Shown: positions 19,601 to 30,420, numbered from the stretch's first letter. The stretch is DNA of 64,000 nucleotides from Molanna angustata (GCA_963576475.1 OY754974.1:7550974-7614973); one strand, 5' to 3'. Notes: generated by a model not told the origin, from the sequence alone. Numbers and translations: made by a program.

Positions 19601-21694
19601 AAGATTCCGAAATCGTTTAAAAACTCAGGTACTTTTATTTTGTGCTCATAATTTCAATTGTTATACTGTGGTAAATATTCTGGTAAGCCTATCACAACCT
19701 ATTGTGCCTTTTTAACGTAAAATCAGTAGTTTTATTAAACAGAACAATAATACGTGTTCATTAATATACTGCTTAACATTTTACTGCACGACAGAAACAA
19801 AGGATTTAACAGGAATTAATACTTGAACAGCGAGGTCTGGATGAACGGAATCACTCGAGCAGGTAACACATATATTACAAGCTAATATATTAAATACATT
19901 TGTCTTATAATTTGTCAAAAATTAATTACAAGTGTACCCGCTCAAAAACGCTCAAAAACGCTCAGACGCAAATTCCACCAAAAGTAACAAACTTACAATT
20001 GTTTAATATATAACTAATATGTACTTTATATTTTTTCATGACTGACGAGACGCAAAAATAATACAGAGGAAACAAATTTAAAAAGAAGCTATCTAAAAAA
20101 AAACCAAAAGTACCAGAAAATAAATAAATAAATACAAAGGACGAAGGTATAAAAATCTAAAGCAAAAAGCCAGAGAACCAAAACGCCGAATAGAGGTATA
20201 AAAATTATAATATTACTAAAGTCATTCTAAAAGCCAAAAGTCATTATAAATATTTTATTTTGTTCATAATTGATAAAGCGCAAAAAAAAATAAAAATTAA
20301 AAATAAATTTCATAAAATATTTATTTTTGCTAAATATCGTAATACGTAAAAATTAAAAAAATATCAATAAAAATTATAATCATAAAACCGTTATCATAAA
20401 AACTGAAAATTAGAAACATATAGTTAAATAATTATTATATTCGTAAAACGCATATTTTTATGTAAAAATTCAGTAAACCAAATATATATTTAAAAATGTT
20501 ACACCGCGTCCATCGGTAATAAAAAACGAAGGTAAACGAACTTCAAACAAAAGGCTCGCTAAATGAACTCGTATAACCCCTATATAACAGCGATAACGGT
20601 CAGGTCAATACCCCATTCACAAAAGTGAAAGTTACCGTGCATAATAATATTTAAACATCTTCGCCAATATAATAGTATACGTCGAAAAAATAAAATACAT
20701 TAAATATTTAAATAAATTAGATACATCGTTTCTAAACATAATTATAGGAATAAAACAATTGTATACAATTACAATTAAATAAAATAAAATACGTACGCAA
20801 ACGAACATTATAATATATTTTTGAAATATTTTTTCGAAATAATTTTTTGAAAATAAACTAAACTAATGCTTCTAAAACTATAATATTAAAATATTATTCT
20901 AAAAAATAAACTCCAACAAGCATACGATACGGAAGTTTAAAACTATTACTATAATATAGAAAGCAAATTTAAACAATTACTAACTACAAATAAACATTGT
21001 TTTTAAATACAATCGAAATAAATAAAAATAAAAAGCCGTGATACATTGAACAGCTACAAATAGCTAATGTTGAACAGCTACAATTAGCTAAATACAAAAT
21101 ATTTTTTATACACAAAATATTTTACTTTATTTTTTATAAAAACACTACAACTATATAACCATGATCGAACAATAAAAATAATACGATACGATAGCGAATA
21201 CGTTCCAGAATATAGAAACATTGAAACTATAATATACGGTAGTAAAAATACCTAACCATAATCAAACATTAAAACCTTATTATATACTAACTATATAATA
21301 CAGCAACAAACTGGTACTATAAACTAAACTATATTATATTAACTATGTAATACTACAAAAAGTATTATAAAACATTAAAATTATAAAACATTGAAACATG
21401 GCATACATAATAATAATAAATATTATAAACATACTCGTATTTTAAATTTTTAAAAAAAACATTGTACAATACAATACGAAACAAACAAATAACATTATAT
21501 GGCATCATAATACAATACTTCAGCAACGAGTATAAACATACTTATAAATCAAATCAAATGGAACTTATAATACTTATAAATACTTATAACCAAATGGAAC
21601 TTGCAAATTATAAAAAACATTTTATACCTATCAATCAACGCAAGTACAAACATTTACATTGTATAATTCTATTGTATAATTTTAAAATTTCAAA
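19601..21694. other. AT-rich, non-coding interior of the LTR element
   Basis: About 2 kb dominated by A, with no sizeable frame and no retroviral motif. Short local duplications occur, such as GCTCAAAAAC twice near 19943-19963 and the pair AACAGCTACAAATAGCTAA / AACAGCTACAATTAGCTAA near 21050-21090. Confidence 0.6.
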
Positions 21695-22844
21695 TTGAGC
21701 ATCAAAGACATCAACAAGAATCATCTGGACGACTTCATACAGCAACTAGCTGCCGCATTCTACCGCATCACTACCGGGAAGAAATTAACTATGGATGAAC
21801 CACTGCATCTTCACATCATACCAGCATTCAACCGGAGCATCGCTGAGGATCATCATTGGTACCGCCAATACTCACTGCTCAACACCGCTGAAGAACCAGC
21901 AACGTTTGCCTTTTGAGAACATCTCCGTGCCAGCATCACACATACACTTACTACAAGAGCACGCAAAGTCTTCCCCAAGTCATCGCCATCATTGCTCTGA
22001 CGAGGAACGATTTTGTTGGACATACAACGTCTCTTCCTTCATGGCCTGCACGCAAAAAGCTAATGTCAACCTCCTTGCGACGCATGAAGAAACGAAGCTG
22101 CTCAACATTTACGTGTCACCGCCCTGAGGAGTTCACAGCACATCCTCCGGTTTCACGAAATGTACCCAGGTTACACTGAAGTCCCATGCACTTCAAAGCC
22201 GTCAACATGGCGCACCGCAAATACCTACAGGTTACACTGAAGTCCCATGCACTTCAAAGCCGTCAACATGGCGCACCGCAAATACCTACAGGTTACACTG
22301 AAGTCCCATGCACTTCAAAGCCGTCAACATGGCGCACCGCAAAACCCTACAGGCTACACTGGATACTCTACATCCAAAGCTGTCTCCTGACGACACGCCG
22401 AAAACCACAAGACACCCTCGTGCTTCGCCCTTGCCGGCACACGAGGCAGCTGTCGAATATTTATATACAAGCATACACACGCTGAGCACACTGCAAACCA
22501 TTTCGCCTAGCTGGATAAATACCTACTTCAGGAAGATATTCCCGACAAAGTCGAAGCATCCACGCATACAACTGCATCAATTTTCTACATACATAACACA
22601 TCTACTTCATCCTGAACAAAAAATAGAACTTCTACACTTCATAACAGAAAACTGGGGACCATTCACAATTAATGGTACACTACGAAGTCGCAATCAACAA
22701 CACCCAACAAGCTATACCACTGAGGAACACATAAGGATGTCCAGCCAGCACACGCAGGACGACACTCCTCCATTCACCTCAATAGCAGAGCAACCACACG
22801 CCATCACAAGAGCAGCAAATCATACCAGCAGCAGATATTTTTAA
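21695..22844 (+). pseudogene. Broken ORF set inside the LTR element, function unknown
   Basis: Less AT-rich than the rest of the interior. Overlapping plus frames at 21695-21916 (73 codons), 21795-22127 (110), 21913-22179 (88), 22186-22485 (99) and 22308-22844 (178) could be remnants of one longer ORF. The last frame contains SPSWINTYFRKIFP and LHPEQKIELLHFITENWGPF, protein-like but not matching any gag, RT or integrase motif I know. Three 61-bp repeats in the middle shift the frame. I infer a decayed element-specific or captured ORF; it may also be non-functional. Confidence 0.45.
22170..22352 (+). repeat. Three 61-bp tandem units in the LTR element
   Basis: Units start at 22170, 22231 and 22292 with GTTACACTGAAGTCCCATGC; a truncated fourth start (GCTACACTGG) follows at 22353. 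Each unit contains ATGCACTTCAAAGCC, so the peptide MHFKAVNMAHRK is read in a different frame in each. Confidence 0.9.
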
Positions 22845-23102
22845 AAGATAAGTAACTTCATACTTTGTACAAAAACAAATTTATACTTATAATATGATTA
22901 ACTTTATATATGTATAGATTAAGTTGTATTTAAATAATTACATTACTGTGTATTAGAAAAGACTACTTTTCATATAGAAATTCATTACATAACATGTACA
23001 TAGCGGTTCAAAAGAAAACCCTATACAAAATAACATAACAAATCAAATGCTTTAAAATTTTTTTTTATCTTTCACAGAACGCAATGTAAGGACTTTGAAC
23101 TT
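22845..23102. other. AT-rich 3' interior of the LTR element
   Basis: No open frame; ends at the purine tract. Confidence 0.5.
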
Positions 23103-23112
23103 CGAGGAGGGG
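23103..23112 (+). promoter_or_regulatory. Candidate polypurine tract
   Basis: CGAGGAGGGG is the clearest purine run before the right LTR. It sits 33 bases upstream of the point where the two LTRs start to match, whereas a PPT normally abuts the LTR; see findings. Confidence 0.45.
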
Positions 23113-23145
23113 TCGTGTTTCGTCTAAGAGACTGCCAGCGGGGTC

Positions 23146-23813
23146 TGTGGCGCAACCACCAATTGCGCCGTGCAGTGCTTCGCTGCGCTGAGTACTTCGG
23201 CAGGCGCCATCTTGCCCTGCGCCGTATTCACAGCCCGTCTCCTATTTAAGGGGAAGCACAGCGCGCCCAGACCATTCCGCTCATCCAGATCTCGAAGCTA
23301 GGCATCACGCTGCCCGACCGCTCGTCGTCGTTCAAATCGTCCGCGTTTCAAATTTACATTTATATTCATTAAATAATAACTCGACATTTCTGTACCAAGT
23401 AATATTAGTAAGCACCAATTGTAATCATCAACTTGATAAATAAAAGAGTAAGTTCAATTTTCTGTTATATCTTTCAATCTGTCAACCATTCCTACCTGAG
23501 TAATATTTGATAATAATATTTGATCTATTGTATACGGTATCGCAATTGCTTGGTCGATCAATCTGTGGCTCAGCTGTCGGGACTATCCGAACAGACGGCC
23601 TCCAGGTTCGAACCAAGCGGTTGGGATATCATTTGGGTTGTATGTAGCTGAAGGCGGACAAACAGGTAATACCTACACGTCCAACTGACCGACCTTACCA
23701 CCTCAATTACAGGCGTGTATACCAGCTCACGCTGGTATGCAATCGCTTCCAACCAAGTGACCACTCTGGCACTTTAGTAAGCTCTACATACTACAAATAC
23801 TTTTACCCCCAAA
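23146..23813 (+). repeat. 3' LTR
   Basis: Matches 18700-19368 throughout. Visible differences are one C/T near 23460, one A/T near 23792 and one missing C near 23801. It ends CCCCCAAA, followed by GTGGGATAATTCTTCGTG. Confidence 0.92.
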
Positions 23814-24008
23814 GTGGGATAATTCTTCGTGTTTTTGAGATAAATTTTATCGTGTTAAGCAGATATCCGGTAGTTGGAGATTATTAATTTAACGCGATAA
23901 TCCAAAATTTTCAAAGAAAATATTAGAAAAACACAGCCATCACCGGAAACGAACTCAAAATCAACTACTCAGAACTCAGTATAATGTCTTCCAAAAATAT
24001 AAATTTGT
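23814..24008. other. Spacer
   Basis: AT-rich, nothing recognised apart from the flanking repeat ATTCTTCGTG (23822-23831). Confidence 0.3.
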
Positions 24009-24214
24009 GACAATGATTAACATGAACACATATATAATTCCACAATTTTATTTTATTTTTCTCCCGACGACCGTTTCTGTTTATAAGGCCATAATCAACT
24101 GGTTGATTATGGCCTTACAACCAGTTGATTATGGCCTTATAAGCCGAAACGGTCGTCGGGAGAAAAATAAAATAAAATTGTGGAATTATATATGTATTCA
24201 TATTAATCATTGTC
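24009..24214. mobile_element. 206-bp foldback palindrome (probable MITE)
   Basis: GACAATGATTAA ... ATTAATCATTGTC, with TTTCTCCCGACGACCGTTTC mirrored by GAAACGGTCGTCGGGAGAAA. The centre is a partly duplicated palindrome built on AAGGCCATAATCAACTGG. Arms are near-perfect over about 75 bp, with changes only in the outer 30 bp and at one inner base. Open frames across it are artefacts. Only copy in the window; no clear target duplication. Confidence 0.85.
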
Positions 24215-24424
24215 ATAATGGAATTCTACAAATTAGAAGCCGTCACAATCGAAATATTGAAAAGTGCATATAAATTTGTATGTAGAAAAGTGAAAAACTA
24301 TTTGCTGCATCTGATTATCCAGGTAAAATAGAGGTTCGAAAATTTTTTGATTGGAAACAAACATTTATTTATTCATTCAAGAGACAATTACAGTCAGTAA
24401 TGAAATATTACAAAAATAAAATAA
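24215..24424. other. Spacer
   Basis: AT-rich, nothing recognised. Confidence 0.3.
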
Positions 24425-25050
24425 ATGATAAGATAATCACTTGGACAATAAGTTTCCACTTGATCTGAGAGTCTCTAAAACAGTCAAATCATGTTTTTTT
24501 GAACTAAGAAAAAATATTCGTCGAAGCTTGCCTAAGGATGAGACAAAAACATTAATAAATTCATTCGTCGTATCTCGACAATGGCATTTATGCTGGATTG
24601 CCTATGTATGCTCGATAGACTATAACATAAGATGGTATTTAATGCAGCAGCAAGGCTCATTTACGATGCAGAAAAACGATGTCCCATAACTCCACTACTA
24701 AACGAACTACACAGGTTGAAGAATCCAGAGCGAGTTGACTACAAAATTTGTTTGACGGTGTTCAATGCTCTGAATAACCTGGCACCACAATACATTCAAG
24801 GGCTGTGTCAGAGAAAAGAGCTATCTGGGAGGCATCTCACACTCGGGTCTTCTGGATCACAGAGTAGGTAACAATTCCCTAAATATTGGACATAGCCAAC
24901 AAAGCGGCTTACTATGATCGATGCTTTATAGTGTGAGTTGTCCTATAAAGTAGAATAGATTGCACAAAGCAAGAGCTTTTTCTCCAAGAAATGATCCTGA
25001 ATCATTAAACGGCTATATATAAATTATTGATTATTAAACACAACATATTA
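24425..25050 (+). mobile_element. CR1-like LINE, 3' fragment
   Basis: The plus strand reads LRKNIRRSLPKDETKTLINSFVVSR, then after a frameshift VFNAAARLIYDAEKRCPITPLL, LKNPERVDYKICLTVFNALN and LAPQYIQGLCQ, the standard order of CR1/L2 C-terminal motifs also seen at 3483 and 31072. It ends with KARAFSPRN-like sequence, GATCCTGAATCATTAAACGG and an AT tail. Frameshifts and stops make it a pseudogene; the catalytic RT part is missing. Confidence 0.8.
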
Positions 25051-25194
25051 AACTGGACAGAAATGATAATTGTTGAGGAGCTTCTTATTTTTTTGTGATG
25101 GTCAATGTTGGGCGAACCTGACATAACACTCAAAGAAGAACAAGATATAATATGTAGAAACAAACCCACTAAAGTCAACCTTCATGGTTTAATT
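25051..25194. other. Spacer
   Basis: Nothing recognised. Confidence 0.3.
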
Positions 25195-25315
25195 GGATCT
25201 GTCAGTTGAAGAATGTCTTAAGAATGTGGTAAATCGATAATAGATGCATGGAAAAGGATGCATTTGACACAGTGCCTGTTAGTTACTCGAGAAGCAATGG
25301 AAAAAAATAATCTTT
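25195..25315 (+). mobile_element. SINE-1 fragment, decayed
   Basis: GGATCTGTCAGTTGAAGAAT, AAGAATGTGGTAAAT and GTGCCTGTTAGTTACTCGAG plus AAGCAATGG follow the SINE-1 body and tail order. The head is missing. Confidence 0.5.
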
Positions 25316-25837
25316 CTGTCTTTGTGTTTAAATTATTTGAAAATGTGTCGAGATAATCGCCAGTTGTTCTCCTCTGCCTGAGCCTATATATGTACGTGCC
25401 ACAGAACAGGCAGAGAAAATAGGCAATAAGGATATGAATTATTTGACCAATATTCTGTCAACCACTCGTATCTCACAATTCCAGATACCAACTAAACCGT
25501 CTATGTTTTCCACACAACACAACATAAAAATGACAAAATGTTTATTCGACAACATCTATAATGTTCACACTTCATATTCCTACACTATCACTTTATTTAT
25601 TATTTACATCTTTCTATGTTTTTATCTAACGATATTTGAGAAGTTATACAAGCAAAAGACTGTAGAAGAAGTAAAATCAAATAGCTAACTATTCAACACA
25701 GAAATCAACGTAAATTTTTCATCATATAAATATTGTATAATTATATTGTTGCAACTTTGATTTGAATTAATATAGACGGCCAATCAAAGCTCATCGTTTG
25801 GATAAAAGCAATTGTTTATCATTAGCATTTTTAATAA
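25316..25837. other. Unassigned; 84-codon frame 25434-25688 not supported
   Basis: The frame includes a hydrophobic run (TITLFIIYIFLCFYLTIF) that could be a membrane segment but could equally be AT-rich noise. No family recognised. Confidence 0.3.
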
Positions 25838-25995
25838 CTAGCACTACGTAAGAGCACTTTCACTAAAGGACTGAAAACAGCTTTGTTTCGTAGAGCAACA
25901 CATTTTTAAACTATTGACGCCCTTGGAATGTTTTTAAATCATATACATACAATATCCCGTATTATTTGTTATTTATTGCATAAGAAGAAATAGGT
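25838..25995 (+). mobile_element. CR1-like LINE 3' end
   Basis: Reads GLKTALFRRATHF, the last codons typical of this LINE group (compare LKTHLF at 3575 and KAALFRRANK at 62370), then ACGCCCTTGGAATG as in its 3' UTR. Confidence 0.6.
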
Positions 25996-26464
25996 ATATT
26001 TGAAATATTAGTGTTGCGTAATGTATTTTTTCAGAGAAATCTATAAATTGAATATTTCTTACATTAAATACATATCTCCTGCTCGTGTAAGAAAGTTGGA
26101 TAGACTGAAGAATAATTTGCATAATATTATATCAAACAATCAGTAAAAATACTGACTGTTTTGTATTGGTTAAATTAAGACATCAATTCATTGAATATTT
26201 TTTATCAATTCTCATATCAAAGTAAAGTGGATTTCCTAAGTGCGTGTGGGCTTAAATAATATCCAAGATAATATACACCTTAAGTGAGGCTAATAATGAT
26301 TATAGAAAATATCACCTTAGTGTGGCGCTTAATATGGAGACTGGTGTCATCGGGTCTTTGACAAGTCAAAAATCATAACTGACTACGGCCCGTTTATGGA
26401 AAACCATTAAAATTCTAATAAAACGTTGATTCTCAAAGTTTTGGTTGCTTTGAAACCTAAGAGG
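25996..26464. other. AT-rich stretch, nothing recognised
   Basis: No supported frame or repeat partner. Confidence 0.35.
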
Positions 26465-27005
26465 GACCTTATATGAGCCATGTGAAATGTTTCGGAATTA
26501 TGTATTGTGATATTATACGACGATCGTGTGAGGATTATAATTTAACATTTCAGGATTTAGGCATATTTCAACTCCCAATTTCGATATACAGATCTGGATA
26601 TCGATGCTGGCGACGCGATAGTGAAATGATACGAGCGATTTTCTTCTTGTCCCACTTACCCCTTCCTCTTCCGTTTTCCCTTTCCTCCTTCCTGTGACCA
26701 ATCATATTTTTTTCATTAATTTTGTTTTTTTCATTTTTTATTTCTTTTTCGTTTTAGGTATGTACTTGTTGAATTTATATAACCATATTTTTTAATAATT
26801 TGCGCTTTTTTTATAATTTGCGTTTTTTCATTTTTCATTTCGTTTTAAGTAGGTACTTTTTGAATTTATATAACCATGTTGTTTGTATAATTTGAGCTTT
26901 TTTGTAATTGGATATAATGTTTGTATTATGTTTGTATTGTTAGTCGTTGTATGTGTAGTCTGTTGAAAAGCCAAATAAATGAAAATAAAATAAAATAAAT
27001 AAAAA
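26465..27005 (+). mobile_element. Probable LINE 3' UTR with an internal duplication of about 97 bp and A-rich tail
   Basis: TTGAATTTATATAACCAT occurs at about 26770 and 26868, each preceded by TTTTTCATTTTT...CGTTTTA, so about 97 bp is duplicated. The segment ends GCCAAATAAATG then AAAATAAAATAAAATAAATA, a LINE-type tail. A pyrimidine-rich stretch occupies 26640-26700. Clade unknown. Confidence 0.45.
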
Positions 27006-27229
27006 ATACAACTTGTCACATAAACGTGAAATCATAAACTACCATGCTAAGTAAAGACACAGAAATTACAAATGAAAATGACTATGAGGTAACATAAATA
27101 TCGAACTTACAATGCATACACGGTTATATTAAAAATAAACGGATTATAATAAATGGATCAACTATTGTCAGCAAATTCTCAATTCATAACAACATACACG
27201 ACAAAACTACTAACATATAACCATGGGCT
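27006..27229. other. Spacer
   Basis: AT-rich, nothing recognised. Confidence 0.3.
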
Positions 27230-27330
27230 ACACAATCATACTTTACAGCTCACTATGATTTAGTAATAACCACCTCGGAACAGGCCTGGCTTAGTGAGGT
27301 GGTACAAACCAACCCAATTCATTGATTGAA
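27230..27330 (+). mobile_element. LINE 3'-UTR remnant with covarying hairpin, variant 4
   Basis: ACCACCTC (27269-27276) pairs with GAGGTGGT (27296-27303) around GGAACAGGCCTGGCTTAGT. Loop and position match the LINE end at 29551, but stem bases differ and remain paired. Confidence 0.6.
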
Positions 27331-28434
27331 TTGCTTGGTTATAATAATTTAATGGTATTTGTAATAATAACAAAAAAAAACATTTTTCATAAAAAAAATC
27401 AATATTTCAAATATTTTTGGTGCAGAAATGCTTACACTATTTGTGATTTGTATGTAAAAAAGACAACGTTTCGGTGTCTGCAAGTAAAAACACGGTAAGT
27501 ACTTCTACCTAATTTTTTTAAAGAAATTTTCGAAATATTTTTCCTTTAAATAAATTAATTTAGATATCTGTGATGGCTTTGAAATTATTCTTATTCTAAT
27601 ATTTGAAAAATTATAAACAAAAAGATTCTTACAAACCTGGACTGTTATTCTGACACAATTGTGTTTTGGTAATTAGTGTGTTTTTACTTATTAGAACACT
27701 ATAACTTGTTTCCCGAAAACGATTATAATAGAAAAAAATTGGAGGCACTTTTCTAAGGCTCACATTAAAAGTAGGTAGGTACCTCACATTAAAAGTTTTC
27801 TATTATAAATTTGAGAACCAGCGTCCTCGCTCAGTATCGCGAACAAAATGATACTTTGTCGTACATTAAATTTACACAGAAATGACAAAACATTTTAATA
27901 GTCTTGGCTATTTTAGGTCTATAATGTCGCTGTAGATTAAATGGATTATAAAAATTACATCACAGATTTAATTCAAAATGATATTAACATAATAATATAA
28001 AATTCATGGTAAACTGTGATCTATGGTATAATATTTTGCTGCCATTAATGAACTGAATCAAAGAGAATATTTTTTATTTGGATAATTGTTATTTCGTTTG
28101 TAAATATTAATGCATATATTTTATTTAATCGCTTTAAAATGGCGATGAAAACCTACGCATTATCATCTAAGTACTTTTTTCGATAAAATATCTGTTTTGT
28201 TTAGTAGATCAGTATTGTGCAGCAAAAATACATTCATTTCTTAATTTTCTAATACCACATAGAAATCTTCGATTTCACCTCAAGAGGGGAAAGTCATTTT
28301 TATGAAAAAAATTTGGTAAATGGAATATTTTTCTGTAAATTTATTAAAATATTGTATTTTTAATTTCTACAATTTTAAATAAATAGAGTACCTACCTATT
28401 TCAAAATTTTCCCGATACACGTTAAAGAATTCAT
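27331..28434. other. AT-rich stretch, nothing recognised
   Basis: Contains a local direct repeat CTCACATTAAAAGT (27761 and 27783) around TAGGTAGGTACC. No supported frame. Confidence 0.4.
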
Positions 28435-28745
28435 TCATTCATAACATTACTGTGGGGCAACCATCGATAGGTGTGCGGTATTGCGTTACATTATAAAAGG
28501 TTGCACAACACATACATATATGTATCCTCACACACCAGTTTATTCTTGCCTTAAAAAGATTCACAATGATTCAACATTCAAAATGTGTGGTTAACCTCAT
28601 TTCTGAACTATAAAAGATTTTGCTTGTATTTTCGATTACCAATCCGGTTCTTAGGGACACCCGAAATAGACTATAATAGATAAGAGTGGAAGCACTATTC
28701 AAAGTCTGTGTATCACAGCAGCACGTTAAAGTGTATCTTCGAATA
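28435..28745 (+). repeat. Dispersed repeat family A, copy 3
   Basis: GTGGGGCAACCATCGATAGG, CGTTACATTATAAAAGG, CTTGTATTTTCGATTACC, GGGACACCCGAAATAG and GTGGAAGCACTATTC follow the same order as copy 1. Confidence 0.7.
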
Positions 28746-28784
28746 TATGGTGCAAACCAAATAAGAGTAAATAAAGGTATAATT
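28746..28784. other. Short spacer
   Basis: Nothing recognised. Confidence 0.3.
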
Positions 28785-28950
28785 TAAATACACGATTCCC
28801 GGTGAAGACACAGTTTTTAATTATGTTTTCAGTCTGGATCTGTGAGATGATTGATTCTCCAGACTGTGGCAACTTGTTATTGGGTGCGTGTTAAATTAAT
28901 ATTTGACATAGTACATTTTAATTGCCCGAGAAGCAATATTTTAATAAATA
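28785..28950 (+). mobile_element. SINE-1, head truncated
   Basis: Starts inside box B (CACGATTCCCGGTG), then GAAGACACAG, CTGGATCTGTGAGATGAT, CTCCAGACTGTGGC, TTATTGGGTGCGTG, AATATTTGACATAGTAC and CCCGAGAAGCAATATTTTAA. Confidence 0.8.
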
Positions 28951-29384
28951 AGCTTAAAAAGGAAATATTCCATAGTAATGCTGGAACAGATGCAGAAGAA
29001 ACTTCTACAGACTATCTCTGACTCAGATTTGCTTCTTGCTTGTATATACAGTCCTACAAAAACGTATAAAACAGAGTTTATCAGTTATTAATTCTAAGGT
29101 AAACTTTATTCAATTACGGTATGAGTTGATTGAAAAAATAATATAACATTAAAAATACCGGTTGAATTTGATCTTGATAAGGCATTCAAGTTATATACTA
29201 CCAACATGTGTGTTTAAAGTCGACAAAAATATGCAGACACCATGTCAAATATATTTCGTATACAATATCATACTGAACCAATAGCGCCATTGGAGCGATC
29301 CTGAATCATTAATCATTGCTATTTTACATTTCATTCTATAAAATCTGTGGATTGTACCTATTGTATTTTACTGACTAATCTTCC
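28951..29384. other. Mostly unassigned; CR1-like tail trace near 29290
   Basis: GAGCGATCCTGAATCATTAA (29295-29314) matches the CR1-like 3' end seen at 24990 and 59975; nothing else of that LINE is left. Confidence 0.35.
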
Positions 29385-29750
29385 ATAGACTACCAAACGC
29401 ATAACTCGGAGTCATCAATACAAAGTATACAAATCACACCCAATCAAATATAATTAACTTTCACATTTTTTCTCAATAATTATTTAATGTTTAATTTAAT
29501 TCAAGAACTCTTTACATAATATACTATCTATGTCGCACAACTATTCAAATGAACACCTCGGCACAGGACTTCCTAGTGAGGTGTTCATCGTACCCTAGCA
29601 ATTACAATACTTATCAATAAATAACACACATACACACACATTATACATATGTACACACTAACTTAACTTCTAACTCTAGTATGTAATTGTATTTGTAACT
29701 TCTTCATTGTATTGTTAATAATAAATAAATAAAAAAAATAAATACAAACA
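29385..29750 (+). mobile_element. LINE 3' end, same family as 7595-8815
   Basis: Begins just before the ORF end (ITPNQI codons followed by TAATTAA) and continues through the 3' UTR with the hairpin at 29551-29586, a short CA run near 29625-29640, CTAACTCTAGTATGTAATTG and a final TAATAATAAATAAATAAAAA tail. Almost collinear with the minus-strand copy at 7.6-8.0 kb, so these two define the family's 3' end. Strongly 5'-truncated. Confidence 0.8.
29551..29586 (+). repeat. LINE 3'-UTR hairpin, variant 1 (second copy)
   Basis: GAACACCTC/GAGGTGTTC, 9-bp perfect stem, 18-nt loop GGCACAGGACTTCCTAGT. Confidence 0.75.
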
Positions 29751-30134
29751 TATAAGGAACAGAAAAATAATGAAACAAAGCAATATAATCCATGCTTTTA
29801 TTAAGTACTTCGTCAATTGTACAAAAAATAATTTCGTAGAAATACATCTCTTTGAAGAAAATATCTCGTCAAAGTAATTTAATATCTTATTATGATTAGT
29901 AAATCATTTAATTTAATAATGATCAATCACGAAATAAATAATTAATTTTCTTTGATATTAAGTTAACAAATATCAGAATTATGAAATAAAAACTTCATCA
30001 CCCACGTATTATTTGCGTTACTTCCGTCTTGTGTTTTTAGATTTAACACTTACCGAGATAAAAGTATCCATTATTAGGTTTCCAGTGGCAGAAAAATCCC
30101 ATATATCACCGCTTATTCAAATTAAAGTACTAAA
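29751..30134. other. AT-rich spacer
   Basis: Nothing recognised. Confidence 0.35.
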
Positions 30135-30420
30135 TTATCAGTGGCAACAAGACGAACGACAGAGATTGTCAAAAATCAGTGTTGCCATGTTTGGGTAACA
30201 ACACCTTTAATTAAGACTTTCGACACGTAATAATAACAGCCCAGTAGTTGCCAGGTCGTGTGTCATCCCAAAACACGTTCGAGATAATTAAAATTAAAAT
30301 TTTAAGCAGTAGTAATGAAGTGAATAAAACACCCACGACAAAATGGCGGCTCCCAACGACACTAAACCGGGCGCTATAATTTTACGCCCAAATGAGCGAT
30401 AAAAACACAAGAATATAATA
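30135..30420 (+). other. CpG-richer patch with a 19-codon ORF in good start context
   Basis: CpG words cluster here (GACGAACGAC, TTCGACACG, CACGTTCGAG) against an AT-rich background. CAAAATGGCGGCTCCC gives an ATG at 30343 in a favourable initiation context; the frame reads MAAPNDTKPGAIILRPNER and stops at 30402. It could be an upstream ORF or first exon of a gene lying to the right, or chance. No splice donor is seen before the stop. Confidence 0.25.

Larger units (their letters stand above)
18700..23813 (+). mobile_element. LARD-like non-autonomous LTR retrotransposon, about 5.1 kb
   Basis: Two direct LTRs of 668-669 bp bound an interior of about 3.8 kb. The interior has a PBS-like sequence straight after the left LTR and a purine tract before the right one, but no gag, protease, RT, RNase H or integrase motif in any frame. 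The AT-rich interior has one set of short frames (21695-22844). A non-autonomous element like this would need proteins from a related autonomous element elsewhere. GTGG occurs directly outside both ends (18696-18699, 23814-23817) and may be the target duplication. The LTRs differ at only about three positions, so insertion is recent. Strand follows PBS and purine-tract order. Confidence 0.9.

Noticed and set aside
18700..23813. Endogenous retrovirus with envelope
   Set aside because: No gag, pol or env-like frame is present; only LTRs, PBS-like and purine-tract features support the LTR-element call.
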